The notes beneath the pieces were generated by a model. The model made no database searches, was not told the DNA's origin, and saw only the letters and a program-made list of their open reading frames with translations. Shown here piece after piece: positions 1 to 12,800 of a stretch of DNA of 64,000 nt. Numbering within the stretch: the stretch's first letter is position 1; every line of letters starts with the position of its first letter. The DNA is from Mnemiopsis leidyi. Taxonomy: Eukaryota; Ctenophora; Tentaculata; Lobata; Bolinopsidae. The translations under genes and the position numbers were made by a program. Where the stretch lies: assembly GCA_000226015.1 (NCBI GenBank), contig JH152694.1, positions 256,478 to 320,477 on the forward strand, in the 5' to 3' direction.

Positions 1-2348
1 TTAGAGCAAAGATGAAAGAAATATAGCCATCGTTACTGATAAAGGTTTATTCACAAGGCTGAGGATGATGTGCGAATTCTTACAAATTTTGTCACTTGTC
101 TGAACTAGATTATGGTACTAAAATTTTATGTAGTTTCCGGATAGGAACATTATTTATTAGTCGCATGTTAAATGATGATTATTGAATATGATGTAGTCTA
201 AACATTGAAACGTCGACTTACATTTCCTGAAACGAGCTCGTTTACCTTGTCACGAACGTGAAAATCAGAAATTTTGAACAACAAACATCACTAAAATTGT
301 AAATGGACAGGCACTTCTGATGACCTGGCGAGTGATGAAGAAGCGGATCAAATGTAGATAATAATATCATGACAAGAGTTACCAGCTAAAGAATGTCGTC
401 TCGATTGTGTCATGTAGCACGGTTCTAAGACTCAAATTCTTAAGAAACTTTTAATCTATCCATTTCTACCAGCTTCCTCGAGAACTAGACGTCACGACAA
501 CCTGTACGTGTTAGCAGTGCTTCTATTTGACAGGACCAAATACACGTGACATAATCTCGTGGTTTAATCTACCAATGGGAAGCTAAAACTTTACCGAGCT
601 ATATGATCATATAGACTTCCAGAGTATCCTTCGAAACCTCCGTTATAGGTAGATAGGTTATATCAAATCGTCACTTATAACGTAAAGTCTATCAGGATGA
701 CTCTCCTAAACTGAATCTATTTTAAGGGTCGATCAATCCGCAATTCCTAGTACTCCGATTAGTCTTGTTGTGCGGCGATCATGTTAACATGGTTAAGCTT
801 GATCCTGAATTTTCTGGGTTTGTTATTATACGTTATCATTGAATTGTTAAACCGTTTTCTGTAAAGGCTCTTCTGGCTTCTAAGATAGTGTTATCATTTT
901 ACGGGAAAAGAATAAAATTCCAAGTTATCTTAATATTCAGGTTTCGGGACTAGCCCTTCGGAAAAACTCAAGTTATTTGACTGGGTGATGCCAAGTTATT
1001 AACAAACCATCAAATTATATTCTAGTATTTTCTAACTACCACATAAATTTACACATATGTCAAGCTGATAACAGCCCAGCGCTAATGTGGCCTAATTCCC
1101 TGCTTGCCAGAAATAATTCTTATCGTAACGGTTCCATTTTTGAATAATATGTGAAAATTGCCGCAGGAGGCTCTTTAGTCTTTACCGAAAATTTGATTAG
1201 ATTTAAGACAGACCCTATTTAAGACAGGTCCTATTTTGAAGCTGTCTGAGCAAGTACGTTGTATAGGTGTCCTTCCCACCTCTGTGATTGATTAATTGGT
1301 AATCGCTCTTTGTTTTATCTTTTACTTCTCACCTGCGACTAACAGTAACGTACTCTTTCTCTCTATTGTTTCTCTGTATTTTTCCCATTTGAGTGAACTT
1401 TACCATTTTCACGATAAAAAAAGCTAGAATTTCTTCAGTCGAGGCTGACCCCTGACCACCTGATGTCGTTTATCCGCTCCAGTAAATGTTCACCACATAA
1501 TTTCCCACTTGGACCACATAATTTCCACTTGGACCACCAGAAACCATGTGAATCCGTATTTGTTTAGTTTATCGCAGCCCAGACATGCTATGTTCTACCA
1601 GCTGCAGAGTGCAGCCATGCTAGATTCCTCCATTCCTTCAACATTCTTCAATTCCTGCATATTTACATTATGTCGGAACATGGGCACCTCTCGCCACTCC
1701 AACCTTTTCACTCTCTTATCTCCTGCTCTTGCAGAGTCACGTAAATATCAATTACCGTGTGTGTCTCCAAACCCTGCTTCTAGGTCACGTGACCAGCTGA
1801 TATTTGTATTTCTGTACAGTCTCCTGTCCTCCACCTCCAGATTTGATTATTTGGTGTCGTAATAAAATGAGACCGTGTGTGTGTGTGTGTTAGGTGTGTC
1901 CAACTGTTACTGTATGGTTTTGTCAAGCTGCTTTATTTGATTGATCTGACACTGAACTTTACTTTCCAAGTCTTCGAAGTCTATTTTCTCTCTAAGCTTA
2001 CAGTTGTTTTACAAGATGTTGAGTTGTACGCTTACTTAGCAGTAGGTTATCTGTCAGTCAGACTGTATATTTATGCCGTAACTAATGCACTTCCCTCGCT
2101 TTCTCTCTGTAATGAGATTATCAAAAAGATAAGAAAATAATCTCCCCGATAATATGCCAGCATCACAAAATACTCAAATATTTATTAAATTCCAAATATC
2201 ACTGTCGGTTTTGTGAGACTAGTGACTACCCTATCCGCTCTGTCACTCTCCTTCCCCCGACCTCTAACATTACTCCCCATATAGGATGGTTTGAGGCAGC
2301 TGGGGCTGGAGCCCCTAAAACCCCCACCCTGCTGCTCAGACCGCCACC
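1..2348. other. Gene-free 5' flank of the first GPCR
   Basis: No convincing coding exon is seen on either strand. There is a short direct repeat of a 'ccacataatttccacttgga' type unit around 1492-1540 and a small GT run near 1875-1890. The open frames at 1509-1862 and 1877-2140 have no recognisable domain and no supporting neighbours. The last ~70 bases before 2349 are probably 5' UTR of the GPCR, since the start codon sits in a strong Kozak context (ccgccaccATG). Confidence 0.5.
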
Positions 2349-3587
2349 ATGACTCCAACAAGTCTGGCTCTAAACCTGCCTACTAAGCTCTTCTTGGGGA
2401 CGTACAACTTTCTTGTCATTATTATAGGACTGTTTGGGAACCTCTGCGTCCTCTACTGTTCGGTCAGGCATGGTCAGTGACATTTGGTTTAATTTTGATC
2501 GGCATCAGTTCATTTCTTTTAGATAATGAATCAAGTTATATTTTACCGCGTAAAATTCTACTAATAATTTTAAGAAACTTTCCCCTACTAACGAACACCT
2601 CTCTCCCACTCAGGCGCTATCTCGATGGACGACACGACTCTAGCCTTCATAGAGAACCTAGCCCTAGCGGACATCCTCATCTCCCTGCTCTACTACCTCC
2701 CCATGTTGGTTACCCTCGTCTTCGACCGCTGGGTCTTCGGCTCCACCTTGTGCTGGTTTGTAGGTTTCTTCAGCTCTCACATACCCTTCCTGGCGGAGAT
2801 CCTCGTTATCATGTCCATAGCTTGCTACAGAGTGTGGGTCCTCAAGAAGCCTCCCGATCAGAGGAAGCTCGTGACGGTGACCCACGTCAAGGTGCTAATC
2901 TCAGTGATATGGTTCGTGGTGACGATACCGGTGCTGTACTGGGCTATAGCGGGCGCGTACGCCACGTACTCACCCATGATCTACATCTGCACGTCCTCCA
3001 ACCACATTCCAACAGCAGGGACCACTCTCTACAACTCCACAAAAGTCTTCACTGTGGTCTTCGTAGCTGTTCCCATGGTGATAGTCTTCTTCACCAGCGT
3101 CAAGATAATGCACACTATATGTGTGCACACTCTCTCTGTGGGTGTCTCTCTCATGCCTCACATCCGCTCCATCATCACCGTAAACCTCATCTGCTGGGCT
3201 TTCCTTGTCTCCTACGTCCCCATTTTCGTCATGATAGTCCTCAAGTCTACCGGACAATATGTACCCCTCTGGTTCGGACTTTTTCAGACTTACGCTAAGT
3301 CTGTACACGTGATCATCAACCCCTTCATCTACGTGGCCACCAACAGTAGGTTTAGACACTTTGTGTTGAACAAGTTGAGGAGAAGAGAAGAAGAGAGAAG
3401 TGTGGATACGGTAGGACAGGAAGGTCACCCCCTGTACGATCCCAATCAGTCTACTTCCACTCCTCATGCTCCCCCCAGCCCTGCTCCTCCCTCTCCTTCC
3501 ACTCCTCCCTCTCCTCCTTCTCTTCCTTCTCTTCCTGCTCTCCTTCCTCCACCTGAAAGTTGCAGCAAAATCAGCACAAGTGTCTGA
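2349..3587 (+). CDS. Class A (rhodopsin-like) G protein-coupled receptor, orphan, two exons
   Basis: Seven-helix plasma-membrane receptor of 365 residues. Exons are 2349-2472 and 2614-3587, with a phase-1 intron inside the first cytoplasmic loop. The ATG has a strong Kozak context. Landmarks: G30-N31 in TM1, LALAD with D61 in TM2, C88 at the top of TM3, C167 in extracellular loop 2, CWAFL...P244 in TM6 and NPFIY (277-281) ending TM7. The TM3 DRY motif is replaced by C112-Y113-R114: the arginine is kept and the acidic residue lost. The N-terminus is very short (~15 residues) and has no glycosylation sequon. The cytoplasmic tail is rich in Pro/Ser and ends T-S-V, which fits a class I PDZ ligand. 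The ligand cannot be inferred. GPCR identity is secure; the subfamily is not. Confidence 0.93.
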
Positions 3588-4901
3588 GAAGTGACTTGAC
3601 TGTCCGAGTGACTGATAATTAGTGTAATCTTTATATTGCTAGTAGTAGGGCGATTTTCAGTGCTAGCGCTGTTTAGGAGATTTTGTTTGAGGAGTTTTGT
3701 TTGAGACTCGAAAGTAAGGTTGAAATGAACGCCAGTGTTCTGTTCGACAGTAGGAGATTCTCAGCTGTTGTGTTCGTTATAGAATTCAATGTGAGTGATT
3801 TTAGAAATTAACTGGCAGATCTATTGCAGTTTTGTTTTATCCGCACAGCAAGTTTTAGCGTTCTAATTTGCTGTTGAACGTAAAGGAGTGTGTGATTTTC
3901 CTTTTCTGTAGGAATATTTTATCAGTCGTGTCATTATGGACCCTCAAAAGCCCCCATTTCTTCAATTTGGGGAAGAGTGGGGAAGATTTTTAACGTTTTA
4001 CCTGTTCTAATGATTTGCTATTTTGTTTGGAATGTCCGAAAATGTCAGTAATGATTTATAGTAACTTTGGCTCATGTAAGAAAACATGTCTTTATGAAAA
4101 TACCACTCTTGTTTTGCATCTGGATCTGGGAAGTATGAATATTTCTTTGTTTTACAAGTTCACAATTCGCAGAATTCGTATCGACCTCATCAAATTCTGA
4201 ATCTAGACATTACTCATAAGTATTGATGTTAACCTCACCTAAAACTGTCTATTTCTTATTGGTCGTGAGACTAATTATACTACTACTGTGATGTGTTAAA
4301 ATCAAATTCTGCGATTCGAATTTACGTATTTTAGCACAGATTTGCAACAAAGCTTCCAGTTCCAATTCTTTGAAAGTGAGGGAAGATGTCATCAGCTTTC
4401 TGATGTTTCTAGGTATGTTAGATTTGTGGAAGAAAGTAAATAAGCTTACCAGCGCTAAGCAGCGGGTTAAGATTTTCGGACAATCCAATACCAGAGAATA
4501 GAAAATCAATTTAAGTATATCGCTAGTGTATTCATCAGTTAAGTGTTTAAAGATTCATTTAATTCACCGAAATAAGTTCTTGGTTAGTTGGTTTATCAAT
4601 CTATTTGTTTTTGTTTAGTTTTCGTCTAGCAGATCATCATTTCTTATCGCAATTGCTGAATTTGGAGCTGTGTTAGATATAATATTGCAAGGCCAATTAC
4701 TTGAAATTTGATCCGAACATTGTTTTATTTAATGGCAGGTTAATACTTTAAAATTTATGTGGGATTAAGCTAAGTGCTCGAGCAAGTATAAACTTTTAAA
4801 CATATAAGTGTAGTTAACAAAATGAATCTTAATTTATTTCATCAAGCTTGAGTGTAGTCTACAAGTTCGGTTCGAGTTCAGTAGCGATTTGTTTTCAAAG
4901 A
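3588..4901. other. Intergenic, no gene seen
   Basis: AT-rich flank downstream of the GPCR. Open frames at 4015-4200 and 4249-4509 have no recognisable similarity or splice context. The first few hundred bases are probably 3' UTR. Confidence 0.4.
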
Positions 4902-5227
4902 GCATTTATCGGTTCCCGTCGTCCTGCCCCAAAACATCGTGCCCCACAACACGTTGTCCAACGGATATTTTGCTCCGGCCTAACTCTAACAAAGTTGTGT
5001 GTTTTGGAGAAGGACGTCGCTGGGTCAAAATCTCTGGGTTACAACAGTCTGGGTTACAACGTTCTGGCCTCTGGGGCACGATGTTCTGGGGCACGATGTT
5101 CTGGGTAACAACGTTCTGGGGCACGATCACGATGTTCTGGGGCACGATGTTTTCGGGCACGATGTTCTGGGGCACGATGTTCTGGGGCACGATGTTCTGG
5201 GGCAGGACGTCGGCCACTGCATTTATC
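4902..5227. mobile_element. Non-autonomous inverted-repeat element (MITE) with 9-bp target-site duplication
   Basis: A 308-bp element (4911-5218) is flanked by identical 9-bp direct repeats, gcatttatc at 4902-4910 and 5219-5227. Its ends are imperfect inverted repeats of roughly 35 bp; both ends read cgtcctgcccc..aacatcgtgcccc toward the inside. The right-hand half is a tandem array of a ~15-bp unit (ggggcacgatgttct). No transposase is present. A 9-bp duplication fits Mutator-like (MULE) elements, but the superfamily call is inference. The array keeps several frames open on both strands, which produces spurious ORFs. Confidence 0.75.
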
Positions 5228-6899
5228 TATTATGTGACGTGGGCTCATGTCTAAGTATTTAGTTCTTAAGAAAGTAAGAAAAAGAGAGAGCAAGTTTTGT
5301 TGTTTGCTGCAGTCCCACAAAATATAAGATTGATATGTTTTGTACCCGCCGTAATTAATTTGCTTTTTTATACAGAAGTTTGAATTTTATTTTGTATCTT
5401 ACCGAAATTCTTGATTCAACTGAAGACATAGAACTATTAAAACGCACCAGTTGGTTCAAAGAATTTCGATAACAGGAGAAACTCGTGCAAGCGATTTGGT
5501 CAGACTTAGAAATACTAACGATTTTTCAAGAATCCAGTGACATTCATGTCTCAGTTCAAAAGTTCAAAGCAAGTTATTGGTAAATAAGTAGATAAGAACA
5601 TGCTTCTATGCTTAAAGGCTACAAGTTGAAGAATTTTTTGAGAATCTATAGTAAGTAAGGCATATACCTGCTATAAGTCTATGTTAAGTGAATATCCACA
5701 AAATAAAAGAAAATTAAAGTTTGGCTAATTAAATTATGTGCGAACGGAAACTTTTCTATCTAGCAGTTTAGCTATTAAATTTTATCATCAAGAGTCGTTA
5801 GCAAATAACGTCATCACCGAAAAACGGGAGGGGGTTTCCAAATAATGATGAGGGTGGAAAGGGGTTTGGCCAGTGCTGACGTCACCAAAAATGTTTGGTA
5901 GATATTTAGGATTCACCCATATTTTTCTCAAAATCTACAAATTCAGAAGGTTATTTTTCATGTAAATAAATAGTCATTTGGTAAATTGATCTCGTTAAAA
6001 CAGAAATTTAGTGGAATACTGTGTTTAAACTGAATTCATGATCAAAACGAGAGCGAGTTTCAACTGTGATAATGTCATCATAGAGGGTTTAGTTAGATTA
6101 CAGAGGGGGGTGTAAAAAATGCCAAAATATTGATGACGTCATTGGTGAACGATCCTTATTGGGCAGTATAACGTTTAAGCTGATCGGGTTTTTTTGAGCG
6201 AGATAGTGGGTAGAACTGAAATCAACTCTTAGGTTTACAATTAGGCTGATTTTAGGTTGATTTATTTGATAATATTTGCTAATATTTGCATTATTTAAAT
6301 ATTTATCGAGAAATAGGTATAAGTTTATGAAAATATTTGTTGACGGTCGCGGGAAAAATCGACTTTTTATCACTCCATTGATAGAAACGCCAAATAGTAA
6401 TTCTCTATGCAATAAAAGGAAGCTTAACACTTATAGAAAGTAAAGACAATTTGCACAAATCAATAAAAGTGCCATTTTTCCTTAGATCGTCGCTAAGAAA
6501 CATGGTATTATCATGATTTAATAGAACTTTTGTTTTTCAAGAAGTGAAAATTTAGATACTCTTCTCATGATTTGATATTCCCTTGATTTTGGTTTTATAC
6601 GTTTTTATTGGTAGATTGAGTTACTCATTAAACATTTTCCTTTATTTGCACGCTTATGTGTTTTACTCCGCTGATTTTCGTTGAACTGTAATATAATAAG
6701 TCTTCTCTTCTGAAACATGTCTCTTATTTAACATTTGCGTTCATTGCAAATGTCAATTTACTGTCACGTTTTGAAATTACAGAAAATTCTACGCATTCCA
6801 TCGGCATTTTGTCATGATCAAACAAACAACTATAAAACTATCGCAACAGAAAAAATAAAAAAACGCTAAAAATTACTTAGCCCCTCGTGCAAACAAGAT
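5228..6899. other. Intergenic, no gene seen
   Basis: AT-rich sequence between the inverted-repeat element and the SMARCB1 start. One minus-strand open frame (6098-6430) has low complexity and no recognisable domain. The SMARCB1 promoter presumably lies in the last several hundred bases, but no clear TATA box or initiator was identified. Confidence 0.4.
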
Positions 6900-9800
6900 A
6901 TGGGACGAGCTAAAGATAAAGACGAGAGGGACGAACCGATCAGTACTACTGGACGAAAACCCGACAGATTTATGATAGACGACTCGGGGGAATTCTACAT
7001 GATTGGTAGTGAAGTTGGAACCCATCTCAAGATGACACGTGGCTTACTTTACAGAAAGTACGTGGTTTTACGGATTTTTATGTTTTGAAGTACGGGTTTT
7101 TTCTTCCGCCTCTTTTTTAAATTTAAGTTGTAAATGATAAGCCCCGTGAAAAACGTGGGAAAATTCTGTCTGTATGGCTTCATACAAGTGCCATAATGAA
7201 ACTTGCTCGTACGATGTTGATAGTGGTGAAAAACAATTTTCTATTGTTAGGCTTTGTCACAGTTTAAATGGAACAAAAATACATCCATACATATAAACTG
7301 CATATATGCATATGTATAATATGAAACTATTGTACATACATCTATGACTAGATGCTTAGCGTTAGTTGTTTTATAAAAGTAAAAGAGTTATATAAGAGAA
7401 CAGCAATGACAATTTCAATAATTTAATGTTCAGTTTTGGGTGTTCATACCTCAGCCTGTTATGCCATACGTTGCATAGCAAGCCTATTGAATAAACCAAC
7501 TTGTATACACGCTATACACCCATACACTTTCTATACATATGCATTGTTCACACAATACAGGTGTAACAAAATACAATTACAATACAATCCATACACACTT
7601 TATAAATTGAACACACAATGTAAACTATTGTACACTGTAAAGTGTATACATTGATCACACTATACACACTGTTAAGTGTATAAATTGATTACACTATACA
7701 CACTGTATAAATCAGATACCCCGGACTTTGGCGAAAACAAGCTACATTTGAAGAAAGAAAGAAGATCGAAGCTCAGGGAGTGATCTCTGCTCAAAGTACC
7801 AACAATATAACACTTGTGAAGGCACAAGAGATTGATGACGTCATAGATGGCCTGGACGAAAAGGTAAATACTAATTACAATAAGTAAATTAAAACACAAA
7901 ACACAGCCAAATGTATAATTAGTCGTTTTTTTGTTATTTCAAACTCAGTTTAATCTAAGTTACACTGTGTACTGTAGCGGGGCTCGGAATTAATAAAGAT
8001 TGTTGATCTTGAGATTAAAAATGTACTTTTGGATTGGAATGATTTCTGACTAAACAACTATAAAACCTTACTAATACCAGTTGCTAAATGGTATCTATTA
8101 ACTTATTTCTTGTTTCAGTATAAGTTCGATCACACTAAGGTTTATGCTACTCCATCTAAAGGACAAGATTTTGTAAGTTATTTAACAGTATTATCATTCT
8201 TTCTTTGATATAATCTATTATTTCAACTCTAGATTCCCTCCCTAGAAGCGGGCACGTCCGCCCATACCTTTGTTCAGATTTCGCGGTATTTTTGCACGCG
8301 CGGGCGCCGAACGCAAATAAAGATAGGGCTATCGCGCGCACTGCAGTTTATCTTAAAACTTTGTAGATTGGAACATACGATGAATAATACCAGCATTGGC
8401 TGAAATGTATTGTCATTTTACATTCAGCCAGTGTATTGTGCCGTGTACTGTAAGTGGAGCTGGCACAATGTCTAACTAGCTAAACTATTAGTTTTTGTTT
8501 AAAATCACAACCTCCAACTGCAATATTACCAATTCCTGCTTGGCTACTTCGAACAAACAAGGCGTTAGCAATCTTCCAATAACAATTAACATACTTAATC
8601 ATCAGAAAGATGAAACATCTACGCCAGCCCGCCGAACGCGAGGTAACCGCCCACAGCCGGGCTGGATCCCTCAGACGGTGCCCGCTACACAATCTTACCA
8701 TCTAGACGCGGTACCTACAGCAACTCCTGTAAGCAGATCTAGATTTCTCACTAAACGTGTTCGCAGTAGTCCGATCATGTGAGAGAAGTATAATTTTATT
8801 TGTTTGTTCAAACGGTGTCACATTAATCTGGAAACAGTAGGAGGTAGGTTTATTACAAGTTCGAGAACACTTAAATTTAAAACTCCTATAACCGATATCG
8901 TTTAACTGATTTTCCAATTCAATCTTGATCAGTAACGACATAGACGAAGCAGCCATGCACGAGGCTGCTCAATTAGACGAGTACCTGGTGCCTATAAGAC
9001 TAGACATTGATCTGGAGGGACACAGACTCCGTGATACTCTGACGTGGAACAAGAACGGTAACTACTTTCTAGTTCGTATCTAGCCTCGGTAGAAAGTATC
9101 TTACACTTAGAGTATCTTAAACTGATACTTTTTTATTTCATTAACCCTCAGAGATATGATATAGCAACCTCAAGAGTGTATTTACACAATATGTATATAT
9201 TATTTATCTAGAATTTTCTAGAAGTCCAGATCAGATATGATGATCTGCCATTATTTCAGAAAAGAACTTAACTCCAGAGCAGTTTTCTGAGATTTTAGTA
9301 GACGATCTTGAAATTCCGGGTTCCTTTGTTCCTGCGATAGCTAACTTTATACGGACACAGGTCTATAAGCTTTTTTTCCTCACCGTTAAGATTTGGTGAT
9401 AACAAGTTTGTTAGGAGTTGACTTGCTTATCTTAGTGATGAAGTTATTAAGATCTGCAGATGTGTAAAAACTTCTTTAGAAATTATATTTTTGTCCAGGT
9501 GGACGGTTATGATGCTGACACTAAAGCTTTAGTGGAGAATTCCGATCACAGAGTCATCATTAAGGTAAGATTTGTATTTTTAATGAGATTACTACATTGA
9601 ACTTGTTTTTAATTTTCGGTAAGTTTTTTGCCGTTTAAATTACAACTTGCTGAAGAGCTGGTTTAATGGGTGCTTATTTCCATTTCGGTTCAGTTGGTAA
9701 TGATCATCTAGATTTTGTCTTATGCCAAGGTAAAACAAGGAACACTATCGTTATGTATTACTTAATCAAATATTTAGGCATGATACAATATGAAGCTTAA

Positions 9801-12800
9801 AATCACACATACATATACAAATCATTTTTCAGTCCATTATAGCTAACATATCCTTCCACGTATAAATATTGTGTCCCGCGGTGATTCTGGAAAACAGAAA
9901 TATCGAACTTCTTATCCAAGTATCAATTAGATTAAGAGATTTGGTCACTTTTAAATGATGTTGTAAACTGTCGATCATACAGTTATGATAAACTTTTTAC
10001 ATATTCAATTGTGCCTTACTAGAATTTGGAAAAGCTCAATTTAAAATACACAGTTGCCGGTAAATCAGCGGTATCACACAGTAAGAAACAAATTTTGAAT
10101 CAATAAATTAGCTTAAATAATAATTAAACATATATATACGGCCTCTAGGACACACTAATTTCGTCAAAAGTGCCCTCAGGAAAAACACAACTTATAGGCT
10201 GAGAGACAAAACCAACGTTTTGTACAAACACACACACGTTACTTCACATATGAAACAGTTTACGCGTTCATTATCTCTTTACACTTCTTTGTCTTCTAGT
10301 TGAACCCAGCTTTTTTTATTGTTCAATCTCAGTACGATTAGCTTTTTATGTCTGCAGATTGTACCCTACCCCTCTTTTACTTGCTCAATATCTGCAGAGT
10401 TAGGAAGTATTGAGATTTGGGCGATCGCAATATCAATCAATCATGTAATCACTGTGCCCCTGTTAAATCCAGAGGAACTTCTTTGCTCTCAGTCTCGGCT
10501 AATTTAGATAGTTTCACAGTTTCTCTTTCTCTCTCTTTCGAGTTGTTCTAGAGAAGAACCGCCAATCTCATCGTTTAGTTTCCGCGTAGTTAGGCGGAAG
10601 TCTCGTCTCGCCAGTCAACTGCCGGTAGAGTACTTCTAGAATGTTCTAGAGAAGAACAGCCAGTCTCACTGTTTTGTTTCCGCGTAGTTAGGCGGAAGTC
10701 TCGTCTCGCCAGTCAACTGCCGGTAGAGTGCTTTGCCGTTCCCGTTGCTCAGCCGGTTGTACCCGTTTCCATGTCTCCTGTCTCCGTTCTGAAAGACTGG
10801 CGAGCCGGTCCCATCCCGTGTAGTCAGCATGTTGAAACTGCTCATCCTGGTGAAACTGGTGGAGAAGCGCTTTATCTTCCTCCGCATGGACAGTGCCATG
10901 TCCTCCCGGAACTTCTTTGCGCGCAGGTAGTATATGCAGGGGTTGATGCAGCTGTTGAGAGCGATGAAGAGGAAGTGGATCACGATGGTTAAATAGACAA
11001 AGTGTTGTTGTCCTAGGTTTACTATTAGCCAGTCTTTGTCGATAGCCTTGAACCGTCCCAGCAGGTTGATAAGTGTGCTCAAGAAGTAGGGACCGTAGCA
11101 GATGATAAAAGCAACCATGATTAGCAGGACAGTGTTAGCTGCATGAGCCACAGCCTCGTCTTTCTTATCCTCCTCCGCCGCCTTGTGAGCCTTGATCTTC
11201 AGCCTGATGATAACTGCAGCACAGCAGGATATCATGAAGAAAGCGGGGACTATGACAAGGAGGACATTGATCACTACGTAGACGGCGTGGAGCTGGTTTT
11301 CAGAGAACTTGGGGAAGGTTTTACCGATACTGGTGAACATGAAGCAGATGTGAGGGTCGTACACGTACTGGTATCCCCCGTAGTACGGCAGACACGCCAC
11401 CGCGAAGGCGAGCAGCCAGGCAGCCCCGCACATGATGGAGCTGTTCCGCTCCGACATGACTACCGGGTAGTCGAAGGAGCGGTAGATGGCGATGCATCGC
11501 CCAAAACTGAGAATCGCCACCATGTAGATAGATGCGAGGGGCATGGCGATTCCCAACCAGCCAATAATGTTTTCTACGATTGTTACAGTAGTGGTTGGAG
11601 GGGGGAGGTCTCGTCCGTGGAGCAGACAGTAGCCTATGAAGGAGGTGGGAAGAACGCCGACAAAGTCCGTCAGGGCCAGCTGGAAGAGAACTAAGGTAGT
11701 TAGGTAGTTTATACGTCTCTTCAGTTTCTTTGCCAGGACGTACAGTACGAAACCGTTACCAAACAACCTGGTAGAAAGGGATGTGTTTTAAATTTCTAGT
11801 TTTCACTGCTCAGATAGTAAATAACTTTACTAGGATGTCACCCAAGAAGCTAGAACATATTACAAAATAGTAAAATAATGGTCATGATAAAAGCTAACAA
11901 TTATGTAAAAAACACTAGTTGACCAACCCGAAGAGTGCCATGGCAAAGAGAGTAAGACCCAAGACGACATCAACTCTCTGGTTGTAATGATGAGCGACTG
12001 TCCCGTTCTCTAAAACACCCGTCTCGTTGCTCGCTACTACTGTCGCGCTACCCGCTGCTGTTGTCTCGTTGTCCATTCCCTTGCTACTGCTTGTGAGGAT
12101 TCAGTTAAGTATTACGTACACGATAAGAACAATCGGAATCTGGAATTATTATATACCAGCTCAACAAAAACGTGAAATAAGCAAGATAGTGTGAAATATT
12201 TTATATCGCATACAGACTACAGAAGTGTGCCGAAAGAACAGCTGGAAATGTTACTATGTCTCTGTGAAGCGCCTCTAGGCCTGGCCTGTAACACTACACT
12301 CTATTTCACAACTTAAGCAACGTTTGCTTGTTGACTTTCTATCTCTACTTTAGGGGCCGGGCCTATTTGCTATGCAAAATGAGAACTTGTGCGATAGTGA
12401 ATAAAATGTTGTTGAGTTGCAGGCAGGTGCAAAGGTTTGCGGCACTACTTAGACAACAAGCACTACGTTAAGAACCGAATATTGTACCTGTAAAAATCCT
12501 CGCCAACGATTAGTAAAAATCTTTAGTAGTCTGCTAGTGGCAGGGGTGGTTAAGTCGAGTAATGGAAATAAAAACAGCTGCATTTTCGATTAAAATACGG
12601 ACTAGGGACGAGAGACACCGAGCAATTTCACACAATTTACCCATGTCACGTGTGTGCCACGTGTTATAACTCACACTGACTATTAGAGACGGTTTTAGAG
12701 AGTTAAACATTGGAGTTAAACTCAACAACATTACTTTCATAATAGGCTTTGTTATTAGCTAAATAGTAATATGGACAGTATAAGTGTTAAGTACTTAGCT

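Noticed and set aside
1509-1862. 117-codon open frame
   Set aside because: No recognisable domain, irregular composition, no splice or promoter context.
2477-3467. Alternative-frame and antisense open frames over the first GPCR
   Set aside because: Shadows of the GPCR coding exon, which has all seven helices and class A landmarks.
4848-5320. Overlapping open frames with FWGTM/HDVLG/NIVPQ-type repeats
   Set aside because: They are translations of the 15-bp array inside the inverted-repeat element; open on both strands because the unit lacks stops.
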